Part shown: positions 34,398 to 42,767 of the stretch, piece after piece
Numbering within the stretch: the first letter of the stretch is position 1
How the letters are laid out: each line of letters starts with the position of its first letter
Source of the DNA: Pseudarthrobacter sp. GA104
Lineage (GTDB): Bacteria > Actinomycetota > Actinomycetes > Actinomycetales > Micrococcaceae
Direction: 5' to 3'
NCBI RefSeq assembly: GCF_009741265.1
Contig: NZ_WOWL01000001.1
Location: 2,666,001 to 2,730,000 of the forward strand
DNA length: 64,000 bases
Program-made: the position numbers and the translations under genes
Notes under the pieces: model-generated
Databases searched by the model: none
The model's input: only the letters and a program-made list of their open reading frames with translations
What the model was told of the DNA's origin: nothing

Positions 34398-35014
34398 GCC
34401 GCCGCGACCAGGTGGCGTACATGGCCGGCGCGTGGTGCCTGTCCTACCCGGACGAGGACCTCCTGGCCAAGGTCCCGCTCATGCGCGCCGCGCTCGCGGA
34501 GTTCCCGGCCGCCGTCGAACCCTTCCAGGAGGTGCTGGACGCACTGGAATCCACGCCGCTGATGGAGAGCCAGGCACACTACGTGCGGGAGTTCGACCTC
34601 AGCCGTCGCCACGCCCTGCACCTGAGCTACTGGACGGACGGGGACACCCGGCGCCGCGGCGAGGTGCTGGGCAGCTTCAAGAAGGCCTACCGGCAAAGCG
34701 ACATTTTGGTGGACACCCAGGGAGAGCTGCCGGACTACCTGCCCATGGTGCTGGAATACACGGCGCTGGTGGACTTCTCCGCGGGGCGGGAGCTGCTGAT
34801 CCGGTACCGGCCCAGCCTGGAGATGCTGAAGTTCGGCTTGCTGCGGGACAAGCTGCCGCAAGCCAGGATCCTGGCGGCCATCTGCGCCACGCTGCCCGGA
34901 AAGTCGCCGGCCGACGAACAGGCCGTGATGCGGATGGCGGGCTACGGGCCACCCACCGAGGCGGTTGGCCTTGACCCCTACGATCCGCGCCTGCTGCCCG
35001 TGAAGGGGGCCTGA
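34394..35014 (+). CDS. narJ: Nitrate reductase molybdenum cofactor assembly chaperone
   Basis: A 206-residue all-helical chaperone of the NarJ/DMSO-reductase maturation family. It holds apo-NarGH until the Mo cofactor is inserted and is not part of the final enzyme. HYVREFDLSRRHALHLSYW and GELPDYLPMVLEYTAL are the characteristic segments. It starts at GTG overlapping the narH stop by 4 nt, which implies coupling, and ends 2 nt before narI. Confidence 0.94.
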   Translation: MSRRDQVAYMAGAWCLSYPDEDLLAKVPLMRAALAEFPAAVEPFQEVLDALESTPLMESQAHYVREFDLSRRHALHLSYWTDGDTRRRGEVLGSFKKAYRQSDILVDTQGELPDYLPMVLEYTALVDFSAGRELLIRYRPSLEMLKFGLLRDKLPQARILAAICATLPGKSPADEQAVMRMAGYGPPTEAVGLDPYDPRLLPVKGA

Positions 35015-35016
35015 CC

Positions 35017-35904
35017 ATGGTGACCTTTGAAACGCTGCCTTTTGAAACACAGCCCGGAGCCGCCGTCGAACTCTCTGCCCTGGACACTGTGCTGTGGGGT
35101 GTCCTGCCCTACGTGATGGTGGTGGTCCTGGCGGGCGGGCTGGTCTGGCGGTACAAGTACGACCAGTTCGGCTGGACCACCCGGTCCTCCCAGCTCTACG
35201 AATCCAGGCTGTTGCGGATCGCCTCGCCGCTGTTCCACTTCGGCCTGCTCGCCGTGATCGCCGGGCACTTCTTCGGTCTGGTTATCCCGATGTCCTGGAC
35301 GGAGGCGGTGGGGATGAGCCAGGACTTCTACCACTTCAACGCCCTGTTCGTGGGCGGGATCGCGGGCGTGGGAACCCTGGGCGGGATCGTCCTGCTGATC
35401 TACCGGCGCCGCACCACCGGGCCCGTGTTCATGGCCACCACCAAGAACGATAAAACCATGTACGTGGTCCTCACTGCCGCCATCGTGTTCGGCCTGTGGA
35501 CCACGCTGGCCAGCGTGTTCGAGGGCGAGCACGCGCACAACTACCGCGAAACCGTGGCTCCGTGGTTCCGTTCGCTGTTCATCTTCCAGCCGGACATCGC
35601 AGCCATGGCCGCCGCGCCGTTCTCCTTCCACCTGCACACGCTGGTGGGGATGGCGCTGTTCATCATCTGGCCGTTCACCCGGCTGGTCCACGCCTTCACT
35701 GCACCGTTCCACTACCTCTTCCGCCCGTACATCGTGTACCGCTCGCGGGACCGGGTGAAGACAGGTGCTGCGGCCGGTGGACGCCCGGGCCGGAGGGTCG
35801 GAACCGGGGCGGGCGGCAAGGCCGCGCAGAATCCCAACGCCCCCAGCGCCCGGCGCGGCTGGTCCGCCGTCGGGACCCAGGACCGGGACACCCGGAACCG
35901 GTGA
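35017..35904 (+). CDS. narI: Respiratory nitrate reductase gamma subunit (cytochrome b)
   Basis: A 295-residue membrane subunit with five TMs that oxidises menaquinol. The haem b ligands are the His pairs in SPLFHFGLLAVIAGHFFG and APFSFHLHTLVGMALF plus a later His in TRLVHAFT. The first about 225 residues match the usual NarI length. The extra roughly 55-residue C-terminal tail is basic and Gly/Ala-rich (residues 240-295), longer than enterobacterial NarI but not rare in actinobacteria. It ends 12 nt before narK. Confidence 0.95.
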   Translation: MVTFETLPFETQPGAAVELSALDTVLWGVLPYVMVVVLAGGLVWRYKYDQFGWTTRSSQLYESRLLRIASPLFHFGLLAVIAGHFFGLVIPMSWTEAVGMSQDFYHFNALFVGGIAGVGTLGGIVLLIYRRRTTGPVFMATTKNDKTMYVVLTAAIVFGLWTTLASVFEGEHAHNYRETVAPWFRSLFIFQPDIAAMAAAPFSFHLHTLVGMALFIIWPFTRLVHAFTAPFHYLFRPYIVYRSRDRVKTGAAAGGRPGRRVGTGAGGKAAQNPNAPSARRGWSAVGTQDRDTRNR

Positions 35905-35916
35905 GAGGAGAAGACA

Positions 35917-37152
35917 ATGGCCGCAGCCGCCCAGCCCACTGAAACCTCCCACCCGGGCAAGGGACGGAACCTGGCCCTGGCCACTGCCGCCTCGGTCACC
36001 GCCTTCTGGGCGTGGAACATCGTGGCGCCGCTGGGCGCGCGCTACACCCAGGGGATGGGGCTGGACCCAACCTCCACAGCGGTGCTGGTGGCCATGCCCA
36101 TTTTTGTGGGCGCGCTGGGCCGGATCGTGATGGGCGCCCTCACGGACCGCTACGGCGGCCGGGTCATGTTCACGGTTGTCCTGCTTGGCAGTGTCCCGCC
36201 CGTCCTGCTGGTGGCCCTCGGCGGCACCCTCGGTTCCTACGCCGTGGTGCTGGGCGCCGGCCTCTTGCTGGGCATTGCAGGTACCGTGTTCGCCGTCGGA
36301 ATCCCCTTCGTTTCCGCCTGGTACGAACCCTCACGGCGCGGCTTCGCGACGGGCGTTTTCGGCGCCGGGATGGGCGGGACCGCGCTGGCGGCCTTCCTGA
36401 CCCCGCGTCTGGTGACCTGGATCGGCTACCTGCCCACGCACCTGCTGATTGCCGGGCTGCTGGTGGTGATGGGGGCCGTGATCTGGTTCAACCTGAAGGA
36501 GTCCCCGGACTGGAAGCGGAACACCGCGCCGGTGATCCCGAAACTCAAGGACGCGGCCGGGCTCGCCGTCACCTGGAAGCTGTGTTTCCTCTACGCCATC
36601 GTCTTTGGCGGGTTCGTCTCCTTCGCCACGTACCTGCCCACGTACCTCCGGGATATCTACCAGTTCGATCCCACTGCTGCAGGCACCCGAACTGCGGGTT
36701 TCGCCCTGGCGGCGGTCCTGTTCCGGCCCATCGGGGGAGCGGTCGCGGACAAAATCGGGTCCAAGCCAGTGGTCCTCACGTCGCTGGCGGGCATCGCGGT
36801 CCTGGCTTTCATCGTGAACCTGCGGCCCGACGGCGAGATCCCGGCAGGCCTCACCTTCGTGGCCATGGCGGCATCGCTCGGCCTGGGCGCCGGTGGCGTG
36901 TTTGCCTGGGTGGGCAGGCTCGCGCCACAGGGGAAGGTGGGCAGCATCAGCGGCATTGTCAGCGCGGCCGGTGGAATGGGCGGCTACTTCCCGCCGCTGG
37001 TCATGGGAGCCACCTACAACGCAGCGGACAACAGCTACTTCATCGGCCTCATGCTGCTGGTGGTCACGGCAGTCATCGCCTTCGTGTTCACCATCGTTGC
37101 GGTCCGGTCGCCGAAGCAGCCCGCACCGCAGGGTGCATTGAAGGGGACGTAG
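35917..37152 (+). CDS. narK: NarK-type nitrate/nitrite transporter (MFS)
   Basis: A 411-residue 12-TM major facilitator of the nitrate/nitrite porter family. The nitrate signature glycines appear as GVFGAGMGGTALAAF (TM5) and GIVSAAGGMGGYFPP (TM11), with MGALTDRYGGR after TM2. It imports nitrate and/or exchanges it for nitrite, supplying NarGHI. AGGAGAAG precedes ATG 35917. It sits in the nar operon, 12 nt after narI and 5 nt before a lipoprotein gene. Confidence 0.93.
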   Translation: MAAAAQPTETSHPGKGRNLALATAASVTAFWAWNIVAPLGARYTQGMGLDPTSTAVLVAMPIFVGALGRIVMGALTDRYGGRVMFTVVLLGSVPPVLLVALGGTLGSYAVVLGAGLLLGIAGTVFAVGIPFVSAWYEPSRRGFATGVFGAGMGGTALAAFLTPRLVTWIGYLPTHLLIAGLLVVMGAVIWFNLKESPDWKRNTAPVIPKLKDAAGLAVTWKLCFLYAIVFGGFVSFATYLPTYLRDIYQFDPTAAGTRTAGFALAAVLFRPIGGAVADKIGSKPVVLTSLAGIAVLAFIVNLRPDGEIPAGLTFVAMAASLGLGAGGVFAWVGRLAPQGKVGSISGIVSAAGGMGGYFPPLVMGATYNAADNSYFIGLMLLVVTAVIAFVFTIVAVRSPKQPAPQGALKGT

Positions 37153-37157
37153 ATGTC

Positions 37158-37904
37158 ATGAAACGGTCAGCGTGGCCCGGCGCGGCACTACTTCTTTCGC
37201 TTTCGCTGCTCACCGCGTGCGGCGGGCAAGCCGGCCAACCGCAGGGGACGTCGTCGGGCGTTACCGCAACGGCAAGCGCCACCCGCACGCAAACGACGAC
37301 GGCGGCACCCTCGCCGAGTGCCTCCGGTGGCCCCTCTGTTGCCTCGCCGTCGGCTTCCTGGACCACCTACACCACGGCGGCCGGCGACCTGGCGTTCGAC
37401 CTGCCCTCCACATGGAACATCAAGGACCCGGCGGGGGAGCTGGCCGAGGGCGGCGGGGCATTCGCCGAGGTGACCAGCGAGGATGGGCGGCTGCTGGCGA
37501 CGCTGCGCACCAACATGGCCACCGGCTCCACGTGCACCGAAAAGTACCCCTACTCGGTCCTCGAATCGCAGGAGATGCCGCAGCTGGCGCAATACGGCAC
37601 CGTTCCGCGGTACACCTTCGAAACCCGCGGCAACGACATCGCAGCAGGCCCGCCGGATACCCCGGCGGCGGCCTACGGCATCACCACCGCGCCCCTTCCC
37701 GAAGGTGACTCTGCCTGCTACATGTTCCACTTCTTCAACTGGCCGCCCAACGCCGCCACGTTCGGGGCGTTCTACAACCCCGAGCTGAACCTGACGCCGG
37801 GCGACCCGTCGCTGCCGTACCTGGAGAAGGCGAAGCTGTATGCGGGGACGCCGGAGTATGCGGATATCAAGCGGATGATCACGTCGCTGCGGCCGGCGGG
37901 TTAG
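37158..37904 (+). CDS. Lipoprotein at the end of the nar operon
   Basis: A 248-residue secreted lipoprotein. The signal ends in a lipobox LLTACGG with Cys21. A Thr/Ser/Ala/Pro-rich spacer (about 30-65) follows, then a domain of about 180 residues starting WTTYTTAAGDLAFDLPSTW that resembles the opening of PsbP/Mog1-like or DUF-type surface proteins; I cannot assign a family. Two Cys (in GSTCTEKYP and DSACYMFHF) could form a disulfide. The 5-nt gap after narK indicates co-transcription. No role in nitrate respiration is known to me. Confidence 0.75.
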   Translation: MKRSAWPGAALLLSLSLLTACGGQAGQPQGTSSGVTATASATRTQTTTAAPSPSASGGPSVASPSASWTTYTTAAGDLAFDLPSTWNIKDPAGELAEGGGAFAEVTSEDGRLLATLRTNMATGSTCTEKYPYSVLESQEMPQLAQYGTVPRYTFETRGNDIAAGPPDTPAAAYGITTAPLPEGDSACYMFHFFNWPPNAATFGAFYNPELNLTPGDPSLPYLEKAKLYAGTPEYADIKRMITSLRPAG

Positions 37905-38203
37905 GAACGGAACGTTCGGCGGAAATGCTCTGCAACCGCGACACATCCAGGGAATTGAATAATTCTTTTTGGGTTCCAGGTGCGCCCTCAAGGGCCTGGG
38001 ATTGGCGCGGGAGCCCGCCCTGACCAGCCACGATGGGGACTAGGGACCGCGTCGGCCGTTCCCAGGTTCCTCCGGGGTCTTCCCGCAGTTTGCGGAGACC
38101 GTAGGCGGACCACCGTTTGAAGCGTAGAGTCCGCAGGTATCGCTCCCTCACAATTTGTCAGGCAGTGCTTTGGGGCGTTTGCCCGCTGGGGGAAGGAACT
38201 GCC
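37905..38203. other. Intergenic region upstream of the ice-binding-like gene
   Basis: About 300 bp between the nar-operon lipoprotein and the ice-binding-like protein. I see no convincing gene or strong terminator; it must contain the promoter for the next gene. An AT-rich patch (AATTGAATAATTC, about 37952-37966) is the only notable feature. Confidence 0.4.
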
Positions 38204-39415
38204 ATGCAACACTGCTCTGCGCAACGACGCGGGTCACAACGACACACCTCGGGGGCATCCCGGCGCCGGCAAACAGCAATGGCAGGGGGTGCAGCCGGAG
38301 TTGTTATCCTGGCGGTCGCCTTGGTTTGGCAGCAGTCACCCGCCTTCGCTGCCACGCCGGTGGGTTTGGGCACTGCCACCTCCTACTCCGTGCTCGCCGG
38401 CTCCGCAGTGACCAACACCGGCCCATCCACCCTCCAGGGGGACCTGGGCGTCAGCCCCGGGACTGCAATCACAGGCTTTCCGCCAGGGATTACGGCGGGG
38501 GCCATCCACGCGGCAGATGCGGTTGCGGTGCAAGCGCAGTCGGACCTGACCACTGCCTATAACGCCGCAGCAGGGCAGCCGTTGACCACCAGCGTTGCAG
38601 GGGACCTTGTGGGCATGACGTTGACTGAAGGTGTCTACAGGTCCACCAGTTCGCTGGCCCTCAGCGGACAGCTCACCCTGGACGGGCAGGGCAACCCCAA
38701 CTCCGTCTTCGTGTTCCAGGTGGCGTCGACTTTGATCACCGCGTCAGCCAGCAGCGTCATCCTCACCAACGGCGCCCAGGCCTGCAATGTGTTTTGGCAG
38801 GTAGGCAGTTCGGCCACCCTGGGTACCGCATCGAGTTTCAAAGGTTCCATTCTTGCCCTCACCTCCATAACAGCGGAGACCAACGCCGTTGTGGAGGGCC
38901 GGGTTCTCGCCCGTAACGGTCAGGTCTCCCTGGACACAAACGTGATCACCAACCCGGCTTGCACGCCAGCCGCAACCACACCGCCCATTTCGGGCACACC
39001 GACGGCCACGGCAACGCCCACGGAGACGGCCTCCCCGACTGAGACGGCGACGGCGACGGCGACTGCGACTGCGACCAGCACACCAACTGCTACGGAGACA
39101 GCATCAGGGTCCGCCACAGCGACGCCGACTGCAACAACCGTCGACAGCCCGACGGCGACAGCCGCAGGTGGAGCAGGTGGAGCAGCGGGCAATGGGCCAG
39201 GTGCCAACGGCGCCAGTTCCTCCGCCCCTGCAGCAGCTGTCCCGCTGGCCGGTACTGGTGCAGGGGGACGGAACCAGGGCACGAACATTGATACGGCCGC
39301 GGGCCTCCCAGTTGGAGGTCAGGAGGCACTCGGAATAGTCATGGCGGCCCTTGCCGTGACCGCGGCCATCGTCTTTGCAGCCAGGCTGGTGCTCGGAAGG
39401 CGTCGGAGTAGTTAG
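38204..39415 (+). CDS. Ice-binding-like (DUF3494) surface protein with degenerate sorting signal
   Basis: A 403-residue secreted protein. A signal-like TM lies at about residues 25-50 (basic N-region with RRRQ). Residues 55-255 form the DUF3494 beta-helix of ice-binding proteins (YSVLAGSAVTNTGPSTLQGD, GDLGVSPGTAITGFPPG, QVGSSATLGTASSFKGSILA). A 60-residue Thr/Ala repeat (TATATPTETASPTE) makes a stalk. The C-terminus has LAGTG, then LPVGGQEA, a hydrophobic stretch and RRRSS, a wall-sorting-signal layout with LPVGG in place of LPxTG. Many DUF3494 proteins are adhesins, so ice binding is not proven. A sortase-like gene follows 10 nt later. Confidence 0.85.
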   Translation: MQHCSAQRRGSQRHTSGASRRRQTAMAGGAAGVVILAVALVWQQSPAFAATPVGLGTATSYSVLAGSAVTNTGPSTLQGDLGVSPGTAITGFPPGITAGAIHAADAVAVQAQSDLTTAYNAAAGQPLTTSVAGDLVGMTLTEGVYRSTSSLALSGQLTLDGQGNPNSVFVFQVASTLITASASSVILTNGAQACNVFWQVGSSATLGTASSFKGSILALTSITAETNAVVEGRVLARNGQVSLDTNVITNPACTPAATTPPISGTPTATATPTETASPTETATATATATATSTPTATETASGSATATPTATTVDSPTATAAGGAGGAAGNGPGANGASSSAPAAAVPLAGTGAGGRNQGTNIDTAAGLPVGGQEALGIVMAALAVTAAIVFAARLVLGRRRSS

Positions 39416-39425
39416 GACCAAGGGC

Positions 39426-40043
39426 TTGCGGCGGAAAGCCGTCCTCTCCCTCGTGGGGGCGGCAGGCTTAGCGGCGGCAATCCTGGGCGGCGGGTCCGCG
39501 CAGACCCGGAGTCCAGAGGCCCTGCCGCAATCGTCTCTGTCGGCTGCCGCAGAGGCGCCGTCCCCCTCGGTGGAACATGGTCCACTGCAGGAAGCTGCCG
39601 CCTCGCAGCCCGTGCACATCGCTTACCCCGCGGTGGAGATGGACCAAGCCGTCCTGCCGCTCTCTCTTACGGAGCAGGAGGCGAGCCTTGGCTCCCTTGT
39701 TCCTCCCCCTACTCCGGACGCTTACTGGCTGACCCCGTACGGCACACCTGGTCCAGGCTCCACCAACACGACGTACATCGTCGGGCACAGCTGGGAGGGG
39801 CGTCCTTCCCCCTTCAACGGGATCAGTTCACGCGCGCAGCCGGGCGATCGGCTGACCGTATCCACGGCGCAAGGGCCGCTGGTCTTCACCGTCGATGAGA
39901 TCACCACGGAGTACAAGGACACCCTGAGGGACAGCGCGATCTGGGACAGGGTCCCGGGCAGGCTTGTCCTGATCACCCGCTTTACCGAGGATCTGTGGGG
40001 GACCAACATCATCATCCAGGCCAGCCCCCTGCCCTCGGATTAG
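39426..40043 (+). CDS. Class F-like sortase domain protein lacking the catalytic cysteine
   Basis: A 205-residue membrane-anchored protein (TM at about 5-22) with a sortase barrel. The catalytic His121 is present in TYIVGHSWEG and the class F fold continues through PGDRLTVSTAQGPLVFTVDE. The strand that should read LITC carries LITR: Arg185 (CGC at 39978-39980) replaces the active-site Cys, one base away from TGC. It should therefore not perform transpeptidation. The start is uncertain: TTG 39426 follows AGGA by about 7 nt, and no in-frame ATG exists nearby. Its partner substrate is the upstream ice-binding-like protein. Confidence 0.75.
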   Translation: MRRKAVLSLVGAAGLAAAILGGGSAQTRSPEALPQSSLSAAAEAPSPSVEHGPLQEAAASQPVHIAYPAVEMDQAVLPLSLTEQEASLGSLVPPPTPDAYWLTPYGTPGPGSTNTTYIVGHSWEGRPSPFNGISSRAQPGDRLTVSTAQGPLVFTVDEITTEYKDTLRDSAIWDRVPGRLVLITRFTEDLWGTNIIIQASPLPSD

Positions 40044-40113
40044 CGCAGACCAACGCCTGGAGCATGAACGCGCATCGCGACTTCCAACCGCAGCCCTGTC
40101 TTCCGCGGACCGG

Positions 40114-40710
40114 TTACGCCGTGTCGATCCAGTAGCGGCGTTTGCCGTTGCGGGTGTCCTCGTGAACGCCGCCGTTCTTTTCGATGGTGGCCCGGGAGCC
40201 TGCGTTATCCTCATCGCAGGTAAGGAGGACCCGCTGGATTCCAAGTTCCCGGGCGATCGGCAGGGCATCAGCCAGCGCCCTGGCTGCATGGCCGCGGCGC
40301 CGTGCAGAGGGCCTGACACTGTAGCCGATGTGCCCGCCCTCGTTGAGGAGGAAGTCCGTCAGCTCGTGCCTGATGGCGAGTGAGCCAAGGAACGTGCCGC
40401 CTTCAACGATCCACAGGTAGGTGCAGGGCACATGCCCCGGCTTGCGCGGGGTCTCCGGCAGTGCGTCTCTAAGTAGCGCGTCCACGAAGCGGCCGAAAGT
40501 TTGGGGATTTTTTAGTTGCTCCAGGGGCCAGTCCTCTGCGCCTCCGCCGTCACGCCGGGCGCCGTCGAACTCAACGGCTCCTTCCAGCCAGGAGGAGTGG
40601 TAAGTAACGTCCGGAGCGATGAGGCGGGCCATCACAAGATCGTATTCGAAATGGCGGGCTGGACGCCGGGCCTGCACGAGTGGGCCCAGCGCCCACCCTT
40701 GCCAGTCCAT
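40114..40710 (-). CDS. GNAT-family N-acetyltransferase
   Basis: A 198-residue acetyltransferase. Motif A for acetyl-CoA is the segment HIGYSVRPSARRRGHAARAL (R-x-x-G-x-A variant, RRGHAA), and IQRVLLTCDEDNAGSRATIE is the following beta-alpha pair. It resembles RimJ/YjdF-like small acetyltransferases; the acceptor is unknown. The start at 40710 has AGGTGAG upstream and lies 6 nt after the DoxX stop; a shorter start at 40632 (ARLIAPDVTYHSSWLEG) matches homologues better and is a real alternative. Confidence 0.8.
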   Translation of the reverse strand: MDWQGWALGPLVQARRPARHFEYDLVMARLIAPDVTYHSSWLEGAVEFDGARRDGGGAEDWPLEQLKNPQTFGRFVDALLRDALPETPRKPGHVPCTYLWIVEGGTFLGSLAIRHELTDFLLNEGGHIGYSVRPSARRRGHAARALADALPIARELGIQRVLLTCDEDNAGSRATIEKNGGVHEDTRNGKRRYWIDTA

Positions 40711-40716
40711 TTCAGC

Positions 40717-41133
40717 TCACCTGAAGATGCCTGTCCCCGGGGAGAGCCGGTTCAGGGCCAGTGCGCCGACCAGGAGCCCGAAGTCCCGCAATGCCACGTC
40801 GTAAAAGCCGCCGAGAACCAGGAGGTTGACGATGATGCCGAGAAGCCAGACGGCCACGAGCAGTGAGCCGAACCGCGGACGCACAGCGACGGCAATGCCG
40901 GCTATCACCTCGACGACGCCCACCACATACATGATGGTCTGGGCGGGCAGGGGCACGATGGACGTGGCCACCGGGGCGAGGTAGATCGTCCAGTCGACCA
41001 GCAGGTTGGTGAACTTGTCTAACCCAAAAACGATCGGTGCAACCGTGAAGACCGTGCGGAGCAAAAGGAAGGCCTGGTGTTCCCCTCTTTGGTCCTGTGC
41101 CTGCGCCGGCGTGTGGGCTGCTCGTGTTGTCAT
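40717..41133 (-). CDS. DoxX-family membrane protein
   Basis: A 138-residue protein with four TMs of the DoxX/SURF4 family: LRTVFTVAPIVFGLDKFTNL, then the central VVGVVEVIAGIAVAVRPRFG and a final LLVGALALNRL. Family members occur in thiosulfate:quinone oxidoreductase and oxidative-stress complexes, but most have no known function. GAAGGAG before ATG is clear. It is divergent from a winged-helix regulator, with shared TTTTAGAA operator half-sites in between, and co-transcribed with the GNAT gene. Confidence 0.85.
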   Translation of the reverse strand: MTTRAAHTPAQAQDQRGEHQAFLLLRTVFTVAPIVFGLDKFTNLLVDWTIYLAPVATSIVPLPAQTIMYVVGVVEVIAGIAVAVRPRFGSLLVAVWLLGIIVNLLVLGGFYDVALRDFGLLVGALALNRLSPGTGIFR

Positions 41134-41143
41134 GATGGACTCC

Positions 41144-41209
41144 TTCTAAAAGTAGATATCTTGATTTTAGAAAGTGCCGTAGATTTAAACAAGAGGAATC
41201 TTTTTAGAA
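41144..41209. promoter_or_regulatory. Three TTTTAGAA half-sites in the DoxX/regulator intergenic region
   Basis: TTCTAAAA (41144-41151) and TTTTAGAA (41165-41172) form an 8-13-8 inverted repeat next to the DoxX ribosome-binding site. A third copy, TTTTAGAA (41202-41209), sits just before the regulator's ribosome-binding site. The AT-rich sites stand out in GC-rich DNA and probably bind the divergent winged-helix regulator, giving autoregulation. Confidence 0.65.
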
Positions 41210-41221
41210 AGAGGTGCGGGC

Positions 41222-41890
41222 ATGACCAGGCTTCCGTGGGCACGCCGGGTGGTTGCGCTGTCCTCCCTCGGGGACGAAAAGCGGCGGCAGTTGTACGAGC
41301 TGGTGCTCGCTGCTCCTGCCGCGCTGAGCCGGGACGAGGCTGCTGACGCCATGGACCTTCCCCGGAGTACCGTGTCATTCCACCTGGACAGGCTGGTGGC
41401 CGACGGGCTGCTTGCCGTGGAGTTCCACAAGCCGGCCGGAAAGTCCGGGCCGGGGTCAGGGCGCCCCTCGAAGGTGTACCGGGCCGTTGCCCGTGAAGTG
41501 GGCGTTTCCGTGCCGGACAGGAACTACGACCTCGCCGGGGAGCTGATGGCAGCGGCCATCGACGAGGCGGCGGCAACCAACCAGCCGGTGCGTGACGTTC
41601 TCCTCGCCACCGCCTATGCCAAGGGGAAGGTGCTGGCCGCGGACAGCCAGGGCCTGGAGGACTTCCTCGTCGCTTTCGGCTACCGTCCCAATCCCGACGG
41701 CAGCGGCGGGTTCACGCTGCCCAACTGCCCCTTCCACCGCCTCTCGGAGGGGCACCCAGGTGTCGTCTGTGCCATGAACGGGGCCTTTCTCAGCGGGGCG
41801 GCGGCCGGCAGCGGCGAGCCGGAAGAACGGGTTGCGGCCAACAACAGCCCGGGGCAGTGCTGCGCCACGATCACTCCGCGTGGAGCCTGA
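41222..41890 (+). CDS. Winged-helix regulator with C-terminal cysteine cluster (SufR-like architecture)
   Basis: A 222-residue DNA-binding protein. The N-terminal ArsR/DeoR-like HTH (LSRDEAADAMDLPRSTVSFH, about residues 36-55) is followed by a dimer region and a C-terminal Cys/His set: C169 and H172 in LPNCPFH, C183 in VVCAMN, and C213-C214 near the end. The order C, C, CC is like iron-sulfur-sensing SufR/MmyR-type repressors, so redox or Fe-S sensing is plausible but unproven. It is divergent from DoxX, with repeated TTTTAGAA sites. GAGGTG precedes the ATG. Confidence 0.8.
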   Translation: MTRLPWARRVVALSSLGDEKRRQLYELVLAAPAALSRDEAADAMDLPRSTVSFHLDRLVADGLLAVEFHKPAGKSGPGSGRPSKVYRAVAREVGVSVPDRNYDLAGELMAAAIDEAAATNQPVRDVLLATAYAKGKVLAADSQGLEDFLVAFGYRPNPDGSGGFTLPNCPFHRLSEGHPGVVCAMNGAFLSGAAAGSGEPEERVAANNSPGQCCATITPRGA

Positions 41891-42101
41891 AGAACGTCCG
41901 ACGGCGGGCGGACAGTCCCTGCGGCGGGCGCTCCCTGGGTGCCGCAGGAGTCCCGCGGCATCCGCCCTAAGGGCAGAGCCGGTCGAGGGTCTCCTGCGGG
42001 AAGTTTGTCCAGTCTGCTCGGGGCGCGGCTGACTGCATTCACGTGCTGGGTTCCGGGTTTGCCTGACATGCCAACGGCGCCCGTTGCGTTCCGGGCCCAT
42101 C

Positions 42102-42767
42102 TCAGGCCAGGGCAGCAGCCAACTGGTCCAGCGCCGGCACGGTGTAGTCCGGAGCCTGGAAATACTTGGGGTACTGGACGCCGGACCGGTTGATCCATGC
42201 GGTTCCGAGGCCGGCCTTCGCGGCCCCGTGGATGTCCCAGGGATGAACGGCCACCAGCAGCAGCTCATCGGGCGCTGCGCCGCACGTGGACGCGGCGTAC
42301 CCGTAGGCTGCCCGTGCCGGTTTCCAGGCCGGCGCGTCCTCTACGGAGAGCAGCAGTTCAAAGCTGTCCCTGATCCCGGCGTCGGTGAACAGTTTCTCGG
42401 CAACCCCGGTAGCGCCGTTGGACAAGGTGGCCAGCCGGAACCCCGCAGCTTTGAGTGCCTTCACTCCTTCCGGGACATCCTGGTGCAGGCCAAGCCCTGC
42501 CAGTCCTGCCATCACATGCTCCACCGCAGCGTCAGGATCCCTGTCAAGGTCCATGCCGGCGAACAGGCCGCGCAGGGCCTCTGCACCGATCTCGGCGAAA
42601 GACCCGTTGCCGCCGGCTGCGGTGAGGGCAAAGCCGTCGCGCAGCAGCGTGGCAAACCACAGCTTGGCCAGGGACGCCGGTGCACCTACCCCTTCGAACC
42701 TGCCTGCCAGGGGGGACATGTCCGAGAGGGTTTCATTGACGTCGAAAACAATGGTGGAAGGTTTCAC
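42102..42767 (-). CDS. Haloacid dehalogenase type II-like HAD hydrolase
   Basis: A 221-residue HAD-superfamily protein. Motif I is VFDVNETL (nucleophile Asp9), motif II ATLSNGATG, the motif III Lys lies in APAWKPARAAYGYAA and the motif IV region is VAVHPWDIHGAAKAGLGTAW. This matches L-2-haloacid dehalogenase relatives, many of which act on other small substrates. In true dehalogenases motif I is usually DxYGTL; here it is DVNETL. The ATG overlaps the TetR stop by 4 nt, making it the last gene of a three-gene overlapping operon. Confidence 0.8.
   Translation of the reverse strand: MKPSTIVFDVNETLSDMSPLAGRFEGVGAPASLAKLWFATLLRDGFALTAAGGNGSFAEIGAEALRGLFAGMDLDRDPDAAVEHVMAGLAGLGLHQDVPEGVKALKAAGFRLATLSNGATGVAEKLFTDAGIRDSFELLLSVEDAPAWKPARAAYGYAASTCGAAPDELLLVAVHPWDIHGAAKAGLGTAWINRSGVQYPKYFQAPDYTVPALDQLAAALA

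Noticed and set aside
38990..39180. Thr/Ala repetitive stretch as a DNA repeat element
   Set aside because: It is the coding sequence of the stalk of the ice-binding-like protein.
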